A stretch of 64,000 nt of DNA from Symbiodinium sp. CCMP2592 (GCA_905221615.1 CAJNDT010003112.1:62001-126000); one strand, 5' to 3'; numbered from the stretch's first letter, positions 20,552-31,309 are shown. Translations and numbers: made by a program. The notes: a model not told the origin generated them from the sequence alone.

Positions 20552-20630
20552 CTTGCGAACTTTCTGGTACCCGGTAAGGCGGATAAGAAATCCATCCGAA
20601 AGTGCAGCAGGAAACTCGAAGCCATGATTA
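20552..20630 (+). CDS. Candidate exon, basic peptide
   Basis: The open frame LANFLVPGKADKKSIRKCSR and following KLEAMI lies between C-type repeat and a family 1 hairpin. Borders are not clear. Lys/Arg-rich; unknown. Confidence 0.35.
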
Positions 20631-20635
20631 CATGT

Positions 20636-20729
20636 GGGTGGTTGTCAATATTAGGTCCCTTTTAGGATCCTTACTACAATACGGCACCTAGTATTTAGGG
20701 CAACGGGACCATAATTTTGACAATCACCC
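20636..20729. mobile_element. Hairpin element, family 1
   Basis: GGGTGGTTGTCAATATTAGG and ATAATTTTGACAATCACCC; ATGT duplicated at 20632-20635 and 20730-20733. Confidence 0.9.
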
Positions 20730-20910
20730 ATGTATAACCCCGCGCCAACACCCGAGACCCAACACGAAGGGCCATTAAGTCCTACCCTCCTAAAGGGTAC
20801 ATCTTCTAGAAACCATGGCAAATCTCCTAAGCCTCAAACCCTGACACCCCAAAGCCCTAAGCCTTAAGCCCTAACACCCCAAAGCCCTTGATAGAGTCCT
20901 GGAAACCCAA

Positions 20911-21008
20911 AGACTCCAATATCCCTTAATTAAGGAATATGCCTGAAATAAAAATAGGATCCCTAATATGATTTAAGGAATATTCCTTAATTAAGGGATA
21001 TTGGAGTC
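20911..21008. mobile_element. Hairpin element, family 9 (GACTCCAATATCCCTTAATT)
   Basis: ACTCCAATATCCCTTAATTA is mirrored by TAATTAAGGGATATTGGAGT. A partial relative is at 48290. Confidence 0.85.
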
Positions 21009-21033
21009 CCTGGGAAGTTTCTCTCTGGGCCGC

Positions 21034-21093
21034 AGGGGGTCCCGATCGAAGTCCCCGGCCGGATGCCCGATGCAGGAGGGTGCCGGTCCTTGA
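21034..21093 (+). CDS. Candidate short exon
   Basis: GGGCCGCAG|GGG opens GVPIEVPGRMPDAGGCRSLR ending before G-type repeat. Tentative, no family. Confidence 0.3.
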   Translation, partial: RGSRSKSPAGCPMQEGAGP

Positions 21094-21142
21094 GGATTCA
21101 GGGTCCAGGGTGCAGTTTTCGTTTGTGATGTTAGAGGGAACT

Positions 21143-21227
21143 CCAGAAAGTTGGAATATGGAATAATGGCTTGATCCCCTATATCTTACCTTAAAGGAAT
21201 TATGATAATGATATTTCAACTTTCTGG
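21143..21227. mobile_element. Hairpin element, family 5 (CCAGAAAGTTGGAATATGG)
   Basis: CCAGAAAGTTGGAATATGG and GATATTTCAACTTTCTGG are inverted. Related copies at 36537, 38929 and 40371. Confidence 0.8.
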
Positions 21228-21344
21228 CTTCTACTGTATGGTTGCTTTTGTTCCGATAGATGAATGCTTCCCGCGAACCCCCAGACCCTGAACCCTTAAC
21301 CGGAATGTGCATCTCTACGTCTTCAGGTTGATTGTCAGCGAGCT

Positions 21345-22265
21345 TACAGGTCGGAGGGTTTTGCTTTAGGGTTTGTGGTAGATTAGGGTGGCAGTTTAGG
21401 TGTCGGGTTTAGTTAGGGTTTAGGGTTAGGGTTTGCAGTAGTGTAGGGTGTAGGGCCCCTAAAACCGGTTTAAGGGTATATGTCCCTTGAGGGGTGGCCT
21501 GGTCATGCCCTGCACCGCTGCTTGCCTTGTTCTTCGACACAGTCTGGTGGCATAACAGGTGACGAAATGCGTGTGAAGCTTACACTGCAGTGTACTACAA
21601 GATACTATAATATGTTATACTGCTTGCCGAATAATGTGTACTATTTCTAGGTGCAACGTTTGGGACTTCAGCACGAGAGGGTTCCCTGATTACTATACTT
21701 CTTCTTATTTTTCTGTTTTTATTACTCCTACTGAGGAGAATAGCATTATCATTATATACCATTCTTGTTGTTATTATTATGACTATTTTGATTCTTAGTG
21801 GATGCAGCTGCGGTTTGCGAGCAGCTGCTGTCCCTTTAGATTTGCGGTTACCCTGGTGCTAAGGCTTCTTCCTGGAGCCTACAATAGAATTCTACAGGAA
21901 CCCCTTAAAGGGGGGTCCTAATTAGCAGGGCTACTATAAACACTTCGATGCGGGTTTCTGCAAGTTCTGGAGCCACCCCTCAACACACTATCTGATACGG
22001 AGAACCCTCAGCCCCTACGCCCTTAAATCGCGAAGCCTTAAACCCCAAGCCCTACACTCTCGTAAGGCTTCAAAACGCCGAGGTTTGCCGATCCCCAGCA
22101 AGCTTGGCAAGGAGGAACTAGGCATCTGGTCGGGTGGGTTCCGGCTGGTAACTAAGGCTTGAGGGTCTGGGGTCTAAGGCTCAAGATTTAGGGTTTTTCG
22201 GGTTTAGGGATTCAGTCAGGTGTGGTGGTTTAGGAGTGTTTGTAGCGGTTGGTCCCACACTGCTT
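21345..22265. other. No gene seen
   Basis: G-type patches (21355-21450, 22150-22240) and C-type (22010-22065) surround AT-rich unique sequence. A short island near 22096-22128 (SKLGKEELGIWSG) might be an exon. Confidence 0.4.
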
Positions 22266-22270
22266 CATAT

Positions 22271-22437
22271 GGGTGGTTGTCAAGATTAGGTCCCTTTTTG
22301 GGTACCCTAAATATTGAAAAGGACATATCAAAATGCTTGTACGAAAATACAGGCCGCCAGGGCGTACCATACTGTAAATAATAGGTGCCGTATTATATTA
22401 AGGACCCAAAAAGGGAGCCTAATTTTGACAACCACCC
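22271..22437. mobile_element. Family 1 hairpin with internal insertion
   Basis: GGGTGGTTGTCAAGATTAGG and CTAATTTTGACAACCACCC; ATAT duplicated at 22267-22270 and 22438-22441. It is about 65 bp longer than its relatives because extra sequence lies between two copies of the TA..CTAAATA core. Confidence 0.85.
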
Positions 22438-22861
22438 ATATGGCTTTTATCAGGGTCCAGGGTTGGTTTATGGAGGTTTTAGTCCCTAAGCCCTAAACCC
22501 TAAACCCTAAACCCTAATAGGGTAAGAAGAATTTCGGACCAAGGGTTCGGGGAATGACCGTTTCGGTCTCCTTTAGAGGGGGGGAGTTTAGGGCTAGGGT
22601 TTGAGCACAGCTTAACGCAGCTCCTTGGGTTTTTGTATATCTGACGTTAGGCACGGAGTGGATATCGGGGATTACAGGGTTTAGGGTTTGGGGTTTAGGG
22701 TTTAGGGTTTGGAGTTTGGGGTTTGGGGTTTAGGGTTCAGGATCTGGAACGAGAAGCCCGAAACCCGCCGAATGCTCCACGGCCCCCCAAACCCCAAAGA
22801 ATCCGAACCCCCCAACAAGTTCAATACTCGTGGAAGACGTGGCCCACACAAACCTTCACGT

Positions 22862-22963
22862 GGGTGGTTGTCAAAATTATGGTCCCTTTTTGGGTACCCT
22901 AAATACCAGGTGCCGTATTATAATAGGGACCCAAAAAGGGGACCATAATTTAGACAACCACCC
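22862..22963. mobile_element. Hairpin element, family 1
   Basis: GGGTGGTTGTCAAAATTATG and CATAATTTAGACAACCACCC; ACGT duplicated at 22858-22861 and 22964-22967. Close to the apparent family consensus. Confidence 0.9.
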
Positions 22964-23251
22964 ACGTATCCCCAACCTGACCCGAGAACGCCACCGCGAG
23001 CCTCACCCTCAACTTTGGGACCCCGAAAGCTGTGAATCCTACTTGGACGCCCAAACTGCGGTCTATTGCAACCTCGCGAGACCTTGCTGCTGGGGGTATT
23101 AGCTTCGACAGCAACATTGAAATCTGGAACCGTTCGTAAGCTGGAGGTATGCGGGTAGGGTTTCACCTACTTACCTGCAGGGTTCTTGATACCCACGAAT
23201 GACCTGTGAAGCAACGTAAGCCTTCGGGATTCGAGCATTCCTGCGCGAAGC

Positions 23252-24824
23252 ATGTCGATTACCGTGGAAGTCTCACTGCTCAGCGGCAAAACAGCTACGG
23301 TGCAGGCCGGCCTGAACGAAACGGTGGAGACGCTGACGCGACGGGCGCAGATCGCACTTGGTTTCAGAACAGGGCGGTTGCTGGACTCCTTTGGAAACTT
23401 TGGAGTCGTTCTGGATGGAAGCGTGGAAACGAAGAATTCCCGTATCCAGGACGGTGACTCGCTAACCTTGCATGTAAGCAGAGTGCAAGTTCAGTGCACT
23501 CAAAGGTCTTTTGCTGCCATTCTTGGCGACGGATCTGTGGTGACCTGGGTGGATGGTAGGTATGGTGGCGACAGTGGCGCTGTGCAGAGCCAGCTGAAGA
23601 GCGTGCAGCAGATCCAAGCCACTGAGCGCACTTTTGCTGCTGTTCTTGCGAATGGATCCGTAGTGACCTGGGGTGATACCTTTTCTGGTGGCGAGAGCAG
23701 TGCGGTGCAGGAGCAGCTGAAGAATGTTCAGCAGATCCAAGCCTCTCGCCGCGCTTTTGCCGCCATTCTTGGCGACGGATCCGTTGTGACTTGGGGTGAT
23801 CTTAACCGAGGTGGCGACTGTAGTTCTATGCAGTGTCAGCTGAAGACTGTGCAGCAGATCCAAGCCAATGATAGTGCTTTTGCTGCCATTCTTGGGGATG
23901 GATCCGTTGTGACTTGGTCAGTGCGGCCAGAGGCCTCGGGGTGTCAATTTGAATAGCACTACCCAGAGGCCCCATAGTAGCTCACTCCGGACCAGCAGGT
24001 TCTGATCGCCAGGGTTGGGAACAGCCCTGGCGATCAGAACCTGCTGGTCCGGAGTGAGCTACTATGGGGCCTCTGGGTAGTGCTATGCAAATTGACACCC
24101 CGAGGCCTCTGGACAGCGCTGCTGTCGATGCCTTTGCTGCCATTCTGGGCGATGGATCTGTCGTGACCTGGGGTGCTGCTATAAGTGGTGGTGACAGCAG
24201 TGCAGGATAAGCTGACGAGTGTGCAGCAGATCCAAGCCTCACGCGATGCCTTTGCCGCCATTGACCTGGGGTCATGCTGACTTTGGTGCCGACAGCAGTG
24301 CTGTGCAGACTCTGCTGAAGAACGTGCAGCAAGTCCACGCTACTATCGGCGCTTTTGCTGCCATTCTTGGTGATGGATCCGTGGTGACTTGGGGTGCTGC
24401 CGGCTACGGTGGCGACAGTCATGCGTTGCAGACTCAGCTGAAGGATGTGCAGCAGATCCAAGCCTCTTCCGCTGCTTTCGCTGCCATGCTTGGCAGTGGA
24501 TCGGTTGTGACCTGGGGTCAAGCTGACTACGGTGGCGACAGCAGTGCTGTGAAGGGTCAGCTGCAGAATGTGCAGCAGATCCAGGCCTCTGACGCAGCTT
24601 TTGCTTCCGTTCTTGCGGATGGATCCGTAGTGACCTGGGGTCATGCTGGTTTTGGGGGCAACAGCCGTGCTGTGCAGGGCCAGCTGAAGAATGTTCAGCA
24701 GATCCGAGCATCTCACAGTGCTTTTGCCGCAATTCTCGGCGATGGATCCGTCGTGACATGGGGTTCTGCTGCCAGTGGTGGCGGCAGTAGTGCAGTGCAG
24801 AAGCAGCTAAAGATTGTTCGGTAG
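23252..24824 (+). pseudogene. Broken Ubl-RCC1 repeat gene (paralogue B)
   Basis: ATG 23252 opens the same MSITVEVSLLSG ubiquitin-like start, then RCC1-like repeats of 41 residues, up to a stop at 23954-23956 inside a palindromic insertion (23927-24112). Repeats resume at about 24130 with two further lesions. Five bases are missing from the AGTGCTGTGCAGG segment near 24200. Twenty bases (the LGDGSVV part) are missing after GCCATT near 24260. Together they shift the frame by 25 nt, not a multiple of three. The last repeats are clean in the frame ending TAG 24824. A GT-AG splice (ACTTG|GTCAGTG to GGACAG|C) would remove the palindrome in phase, but the deletions would still break the frame. Confidence 0.8.
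23927..24112. mobile_element. 88-bp-arm near-perfect palindrome inserted in paralogue B
   Basis: The left arm 23927-24014 and right arm 24025-24112 are reverse complements with a single mismatch (GAATAGC against GCATAGC), around a 10-nt loop (TTGGGAACAG). Termini are CCAGAGGCCTCGGGGTG and its mirror. Unlike the other hairpins it is GC-rich with a tiny loop. No other copy was seen in the window. Confidence 0.95.
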
Positions 24825-26040
24825 AGGTGGTTTTGGCAAGCAAAAAAGCCAAAGATCTGCAGATCTGATACGTTCGTCGTACGTGATTATGAACACAGCG
24901 GTGTGGATGGTAAGTGCTGCTGTAATGGTGGCGTGAATTGCACGAAAGAAGCTCATGTTGCTTTCAACCAAGCAGCGGTGTCAGCACGCGAGGTGGCAGG
25001 TATAGTGAACCACACACACACACACACACACGCATGCACATGCACTCTCATGATAGACATGACTTAGGTTTCTGCAGTCAGCTTCGTCAACAGCTTATAG
25101 CAGCGATCGAAGGGCAGATAACTTCTGTTAAAAGTCAAGAATGCTGTATCCTGCACAAAGAACACGCAAGCAACACCACCTTGTTCCTACAATACACGAA
25201 CAGAGGCATTCTCTTCATGTCGTGTACCTTGTGAGGCTCAGAACATAATTAATTGAAAGCCTCAAAGCCCCGCTCGCTTAAACCCTAAACCCTAAACCTC
25301 ATCCTCTTGAAGTTTCTAGTGCCCTTGAAGGTGACCTGGAGTTGGCCGACGTCGCTCGCTCGCCCTCGTCGCCTGGGGCCAGGTTTAGGGCTTTTAGGCT
25401 TTGAGTGTTTGGGGATAGGGTTTAGGGTTTAGGGCTGTTGGGCGTTGAGTGTTTGGGGTTAGGCTTTTTGGTTTAGGGTTTAGGGTTGAGCGTCTTGGGT
25501 TTAGCGCTTTTGTAGGTCTCGGGAGTGTAGGAGTTAGGGGTTTAGGGATTTAGGGTTTCGTGTATCGGGGATCGGGTTTTGGGTGTGGCCCGGTATCAGG
25601 TGTCAAGAAGAGGCACTCTGGATTTCGATGTCTGAAAAGGGGCTTACAGATAAAACTCATCTATACGGTATACAGTACAGTATACAACATTTAACAGATA
25701 ACATCTAATCTGTAACTACAGGTTGGTGTCGGTTTTGTGGTTGTAGATGTTGGGGCTTGAGGCCGTGGAGCTGCTTGTTACGCTGGGTTTATTCACGAGA
25801 TTTAAGATCTAAGATCTTGCGGAAGGGGATGTAAATCTTGCTCGAAGGGGTCAGCTTCTTAGTCGATGGAAGAATGTTTCTCTTGTTTCTTGTGTGCTCT
25901 CTCTGAACCCTACAGCCCTACAGTTCCTAAAGACTAAACCCCGGCCCAGACCCTAGAGCCCTAATCTGTTGTGTTGCGATTCCGAAAGAGAGTGACAGAA
26001 AGAGAGCGAGAGATCAGGAGGGGAGTAGCGGAGTGAAGGG
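24825..26040. other. 3' flank of paralogue B and repeat-rich sequence
   Basis: A CA microsatellite lies at 25013-25032. A C-type patch (25279-25300) precedes a candidate exon and G-type repeat (25383-25590) follows it. A short GAGA stretch occurs near 25985-26010. No complete gene seen. Confidence 0.5.
25310..25382 (+). CDS. Candidate internal exon with GTTTAGGG donor
   Basis: The frame EVSSALEGDLELADVARSPS is open from CTTGAAG to GGGGCCAG|GTTTAGGG. The telomere-like repeat itself would supply the 5' splice site. C-type repeat precedes. No family known. Confidence 0.4.
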
Positions 26041-27310
26041 CCTACCTGATGGCTGCACCCACCCTCCCTTTCGCAACACCGGGGGATGACACCCTCACTA
26101 CAACGGAGGACAAAACTACCGAAAAAAGAGATACGGAAGAGACAGTCGCTGTGAAAATTACAGTTGCACACAATGCAGCGAAAGAGTCACACTGCACGCA
26201 AAGCGCCCGCAACCTACACCACTACCGCCAGCCCATGACTCGGTGCATCAGTCACATACAGACTCAGCCGCTCCAACAGCAACCACCTGACAAGCAGAGC
26301 TCCCGCTACCAACATCACTACCACTACACCAAATCCTTGGCAGAGCATGACACTACAAACAGAACCAACTGGAGATCCTACCTCAGCAGATGCCGCTGGG
26401 GGACTGTACCTCATTGGAAGCAGCCGCTCCAACCTCAAGAGCTCTCCAAAGACAGCCAACCGGCGCAGCCATGGCCGAAGCACCGGGGGAGCCGGAGCCA
26501 GCGGGGGAACACTGCCGCTACTGCGCTCTGGGGCGTGATGGCAAGCTGGGTGTGTTGGCAAGCACCTAAAACACGACAGAGCGGACCCAGCCTGCAAGCT
26601 GCATGGTAAGGCCCCCCGTCGAACAGCCGCTACAACACAAGTCGCCACAGAGCCACCTGCCGCAAGTTCAGTCGAGCCGACTGCGGAGAGAGCAACGACA
26701 GCTCCGCCAGCCTCGCTAGCGGGGGACGACGACAGCAGGTCTGAGGACGAGGGGACTCCTCAAGTACGTCCCCTGTCAGCGAAGACGACGATGCCCCTCC
26801 AGGGGGAACGCCTTACAAAGGCAAACAACGCGGAGGACAGTTCGGGGGCTCTACCGAGGCGACTGGGAGGTGCTGGTCTACGACAAGGCGGGAAGAAAAT
26901 TCCATGTGGAAGAAGAGTCCCTCGCCCTGGGCCAGCGGGGGAACCAAGCGCGTAGTCACACAGATGATGGAGGCGGCTTACAAGGCGCTGTGTCACTCCG
27001 TATGTACGGAGATATGTACCAATATCATGGGCTGATCAGTGTACCACGAGACCGTCCTCTGGAGGCCGCCGATGCTTGGACCGCTTGTAGGGTGAGGTAC
27101 AACCGCCAACTGGGGGTACAGCCGCAAGAGTTCTACGCCCTCCTCCACAACCGAGCCCGACCGCTCCCGTCGATCACCACCAGCTCCGGCCGCAGGAGCT
27201 GATCGTGATGTTTCCAGAGTACAAGAATGGGGGAGCGTCAGCACCCAGCCGGAGCCAGACCGGACCGGCCATGGATCAAGCGACGCCACCCGGGGGACTA
27301 CTGAGTGCTC
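26040..27310. other. GC-rich coding-like island, possibly a decayed gene or retroelement
   Basis: About 1.2 kb without telomere-like repeats or hairpins. Several overlapping frames are open, one 186 codons from 26049, rich in Thr/Gln/His. Another includes CRYCALGRDGKL, possibly a Cys/His knuckle. No frame runs through, and no polymerase or integrase motif was seen, so the strand is not decided. It may be a broken multi-exon gene or gag-like remnant. Confidence 0.3.
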
Positions 27311-27895
27311 AGCCAGCTAACAGTGAAGCCGACGCTGTATAGCATAGCCACAGGGCACAGTACAGGGGAGTTTCGCCTGCCTTCAGTTGTGTTTCTAGTC
27401 GTGAAGATCCTTTGCAGTAGAACTGCACCTTCAGTGATGCAGGGCTTCCCGTTTCTTTCGAGTGGCACCATGAACCTGTGTAAGTGTCAAAACTGGTGCA
27501 TCCACAACATGTGAACATGCTGTATCACCCTCTTCTCCAACTGCAACCTTGCCCTGGGTGGGGAGTCTTTCTTCGGATGCAGCAGAGTGCTTTCCGTTGA
27601 ATGCTCAGGCGGGGGATGCATAACTGTCTGTATGGCCGAGCCTCCCGGAGACCTCTACCGGGGGGCGGCCCTTGCCTGTCAAGTGACGCGGGGGTGCGCT
27701 CGCGCACGAAGGAGCTGCCAGGACGCTGCAGCTTCTTCAAGCCCAGTAGCAAGCAAGCAAGAGAGAGATCGGGTTTTCAGGCGAAAATGTCCACGCACAA
27801 GAGTTCAAGGAAAAGGGGGTTAACCCTAAATCCTAAACCCTAAACCTACAAAACTCAAGGCCTCGGCCTTTCCACAAACCTGTACGGTCCCTTAA
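27311..27895. other. Unique sequence, no supported gene
   Basis: Short frames on both strands (27525-27843) overlap. Two + frames of about 80 codons at 27587-27843 share the same DNA, so neither is supported. It ends in a short C-type patch. Confidence 0.4.
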
Positions 27896-27902
27896 TAAAG
27901 TC

Positions 27903-28092
27903 AATACCGGCCCTTGGCAGAATTTAAGGACCGGGGGCCTCGGGCCGGTATTAGGAGGTTGTTTGGGGGCCCCTGCCCTGCCCTGCCCTGCCCTGCCTGT
28001 TCTGCCCTACCCTGCCCTTGACGAAACTGATAAAGAAGACACATGGAATGCGTTTAGGGGTCCCTAAAAGGAATAGGTGTGGGTAGTTGCCC
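27903..28092. repeat. Hairpin, CCCTG tract and shared 3' motif
   Basis: AATACCGGCCC (27903) and GGGCCGGTATT (27942) are inverted. A CCCTG tract follows, then TCCCTAAAAGGAATAGG, which also follows the CCCTG tract at 1156. The whole may be a repeated unit. Confidence 0.6.
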
Positions 28093-28313
28093 TCTGCACC
28101 CTCGCGTTCCCCTAAACCCTAAGACTTAAAATGCTACCCTAAACCATAGAACTCGCAACCTTCTGAACTCGAAGCCTTCAACCTCCGAGACCACAAGAAC
28201 CAAAGCATGGATCCTTTAGGGTTTAGGGTTTTTGGCCCACCAAGGCCCGAGGAGGAAATGTGGATTTTGTCGGCGAGGCAGCGCCGCCTTTAGTAGGTTC
28301 GCTTTCAGTGTAC

Positions 28314-28440
28314 AGTACCTATAGTCTCCATTGTAGTTGTAGTTCCTTTTTTTGGTTGCCTTATAGTGGTTACCTTATAGGATCCTTAACATAAAATTGG
28401 TTAAGCCAGGAAAGGAACTACAATGGAGACTATAGGTACT
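28314..28440. mobile_element. Hairpin element AGTACCTATAGTCTCCATTG
   Basis: AGTACCTATAGTCTCCATTG, with TAGTT following, is mirrored by CAATGGAGACTATAGGTACT around an AT-rich core. Single copy. Confidence 0.85.
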
Positions 28441-29424
28441 CCCATAAAGTTGGAAACCGAATTAAGGCCAAATCGTGCTGGGATTCCCTGTATTACTCTT
28501 AAGGATTGAGGCTATTGGGTTTCCCTTTTTTTTTGGCTGCTACTGTAGGGCTGAAAGTTTTTGGGTTCAAGGTTTCGTGCTGCATGGTCTCAGTTTCTGA
28601 AGCTTCAGGGTGTCGGACGGAGTGTCGGAGGTTCAGAGTTTGGACGTTTGGGGGTTCAGCGTTCTGGGGCATGTCAGCAAACTTCAGAAATAAGGTTAGG
28701 GTCTAGGGTTTAGGTTTTCGGAAGGTGTTTGGAGAGGGCATCCGAATGAGTTGAAGAGAGTGTAAGGACAAGAAGTATCATGCGGATGAAGAGCGGAAGT
28801 GGCATCTTCCCTGCAAGATACTGAACCCTACAATCCAAAACCCCACCCTGAGAAGGCAAAACCCTGCAGCCCTTAATCCTAAACCTCGAAACCTTGCAGC
28901 AATCGAGACTAAACCCAAAATCTACAGCTAAGCCTTTATCAAGCCTTCAAACAACCACAGCAAAACGCTGTGAAACCGTGCTCAATAATCGTGCCAGGAA
29001 AGTCTCCATCATCTCGATTCTCGTTTCGGTGGCGGGCCTGCCGCGATTGTACCGAACCCTAAACAACCCTGGACGCCGGTTTAGGGATTAGGCCCTAAAC
29101 CCCAGACCTTGAAACCCCAAACCTTGGAACCCCACAAGAACAACTCTTCCTGATGTCAAAATGCTTAAACCTTGATCAGTATACCCTGAACCCTGAAAAC
29201 TACTCCCTAAGGCCCAAATACTAAGACTTACACCGAGCAAAACACTTCAAGCGCGAAGTAGAATTCCTACATCTCAGTTCTCGACACCGCGCGAAAGGCT
29301 CCAATCGTAAACCTACACGAGGGTTCAGGCTTAAAATCGATTGTCCTGGGCTTATAGCTAGTGGACTATAGAGTTGTCGGTCTAGGATTTAAGGCTGGCG
29401 GTTTAGACGTTTCCTACATGGATC
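28441..29424. other. Gene-poor stretch upstream of gene C
   Basis: G-type (28695-28715) and C-type (28800-28920, 29050-29130) patches. A possible small exon at 28774-28818 (KYHADEERKWHLPCK) was noted but is too short to call. Confidence 0.4.
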
Positions 29425-30768
29425 ATGTCGATTACCGTGCAAGTTTCACTGCTTAGTGGCAAGACAGCTGCCGTGGAAGCAAGCCTGGACGAAACTGTGG
29501 AAACTTTGAAACAACGGGCACAGATCGCACTTGGAGTAGGGAAAGGGCGGCTGCTGGACTCCTGTGGGGTCGTCCTGGACGGATGCGCGGAAACGAAGAA
29601 TTCCCGGATCCGGGACGGTGACTCGCTGACCTTGCACATAAACAGAGTTCAAGTTCAGTCTTCTGAATGTTCTTTCGCTGCTATTCTTGGTGATGGATGC
29701 GTTGTGACCTGGGGCACTGCTGACTCTGGTGGCGACAGCAGTGCTGTGCAGGGTCAGCTGAAAAACGTGCAGCACATCCAAGCGTCTGCCTACGCTTTTG
29801 CTGCCGTTCTTGGGGATGGATCGGTTGTGACTTGGGGTGATGCCGACCGAGGTGGGGACAGTAGTGCTGTGCAGGATGAGCTGAAGAGTGTGCAACAGAT
29901 CCAAGCCTCCTTCGGCGGTGCTTTTGCTGCTATTCTTGGTGATGGATCCGTTGTGACCTGGGGAAATGCAGGCCTTGGTGGGGACAGCAGTGCGGTGCAG
30001 AGTCAGCTGAAGAACGTGCAGCAGATCCAAGCCTGTTACGCATCTTTTGCTGCCATTCTTGGCGACGGATCTGTGGTGACCTGGGGTAAAGCCGCCACTG
30101 GTGGCGACAGCAGTGCTGTGCAGGGTCAGCTGAAAGATGTGCAGAAGATCCAAGCTTCCGCCAGTGCTTTTGCTGCTATTCTTGGCGACGGATCGGTTGT
30201 AACCTGGGGTTTTGCTGCCACTGGTGGAAATTCTAGTGCTGTGCAGAAGCATCTGAGGAATGTTCAGCAGATCCAAGCCTGTGGCGCTGCCTTTGCTGCC
30301 ATTCTTGGCGATGGAACCGTTGTTACGTGGGGTCATGGAGCCTCGGGGGGCAACAGTAGTGCTGTGCAGGACCGGCTGAAGAATGTGCGGCAGATCCAAG
30401 CCTCTTACGGCGGTGCTTTTGCTGCTTTGCTTTCCGATGGATCCGTTGTGACATGGGGTAATGCCGAGTTTGGTGGTGACAGTGAAGCGGTGCAGGGTTC
30501 TCTGAAGACGGTGCAGCACATCCAAGCCTCGCGCTCTGCTTTTGCTGCCATTCTAGGCAATGGATCCGTCGTCACGTGGGGTTGTGCTGAGCGCGGCGGC
30601 GACAGTAGTGCTGTGCAGGATCATTTGAAGAATGTTCAGCAGATCCAAGCCTCTTGTGGCGGTGCTTTTGCTGCCATTCTAGGAGATGAATCGATTGTGA
30701 CCTGGGGTTGCGCTGACTCTGGTGGCGACAGTAGAGGCGTCCAAAATCAGCTAAAGACCGTTCACTAG
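29425..30768 (+). CDS. Ubiquitin-like domain plus RCC1-like repeat protein (paralogue C)
   Basis: An intact 447-residue frame. ATG 29425 gives MSITVQVSLLSGKTA, collinear with paralogues A and B; an ATG at 29418 is out of frame. Residues 1-76 form the ubiquitin-like domain. Nine RCC1-like repeats follow, mostly 41 residues and some 42-43 (QASFGGA, QASYGGA), with the core FAAILGDGSVVTWG and one Trp each. It lacks the ubiquitin C-terminal Gly-Gly at the expected place, so the domain is probably a fixed fold rather than a processed tag. It ends QNQLKTVH with TAG. No intron, signal peptide or membrane segment. Function unknown; a propeller-like binding scaffold is inferred. Confidence 0.88.
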   Translation: MSITVQVSLLSGKTAAVEASLDETVETLKQRAQIALGVGKGRLLDSCGVVLDGCAETKNSRIRDGDSLTLHINRVQVQSSECSFAAILGDGCVVTWGTADSGGDSSAVQGQLKNVQHIQASAYAFAAVLGDGSVVTWGDADRGGDSSAVQDELKSVQQIQASFGGAFAAILGDGSVVTWGNAGLGGDSSAVQSQLKNVQQIQACYASFAAILGDGSVVTWGKAATGGDSSAVQGQLKDVQKIQASASAFAAILGDGSVVTWGFAATGGNSSAVQKHLRNVQQIQACGAAFAAILGDGTVVTWGHGASGGNSSAVQDRLKNVRQIQASYGGAFAALLSDGSVVTWGNAEFGGDSEAVQGSLKTVQHIQASRSAFAAILGNGSVVTWGCAERGGDSSAVQDHLKNVQQIQASCGGAFAAILGDESIVTWGCADSGGDSRGVQNQLKTVH

Positions 30769-31190
30769 CTCCGCTGAGCTTCTAGGTGGTGTTGGCAAGC
30801 TGTAGTGCATCTCTCGCAGCAGTACAGCAAAAGTCTTGCAGACTCGCCTGCCACGGAATCTCGAGGTGCAGACAAGGCGTTGGTAACATGGACGTAGTTC
30901 TCTAAATTAGGGTCCCCTCTGGGTCCCTTGACAAGGGCGTCGTGCTGTTATTGAGACCCATGTGCAGAGTCCTAAGCTGATTCCTAAGCCGTACAAGCCA
31001 TAAACTATAAGCCCTAACACACACCTAAGCCGTAAGCCCTAAACAACTTTAGTCGCTGAAAGGCCTTCGGCCTCAAAGCTTCTTAAACCCTAAACCTAAG
31101 GACCCGACCCACGCTAGCCCCAGTGCATGTAGGTCGACGCAGGACTCGACGGCTTGGAGATTCGGGTGCTAGGGTTTATATGGATTGATT
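30769..31190. other. 3' flank of gene C, partly shared with gene A
   Basis: CTGAGCTTCTAGGTGGTG and GTTGGCAAGCTGTAGTGCA match the flank of gene A (3915-3950) with few changes, indicating a shared 3' untranslated region. The rest is C-type repeat (30985-31095) and unique sequence. Confidence 0.6.
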
Positions 31191-31198
31191 GTTTGGGG

Positions 31199-31303
31199 AT
31201 GCCCAAAAAAATCCATGCTGAAGACGTCATAAAAGGGTTGCATGCGTCGCAGGATCAGGCTTGCCAAGTGCAGATTGCTGCTGTCAACTCTACTGCTGAT
31301 CAG
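31199..31303 (+). CDS. Candidate exon, strongly protein-like
   Basis: Thirty-five open codons from ATG 31199: MPKKIHAEDVIKGLHASQDQ, then a second helical-looking stretch ending NSTADQ|GTCTAAG, a plausible GT donor. C-type repeat begins 15 bp later. It could be a first exon (ATG) or internal. No family identified. Confidence 0.45.
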
Positions 31304-31309
31304 GTCTAA

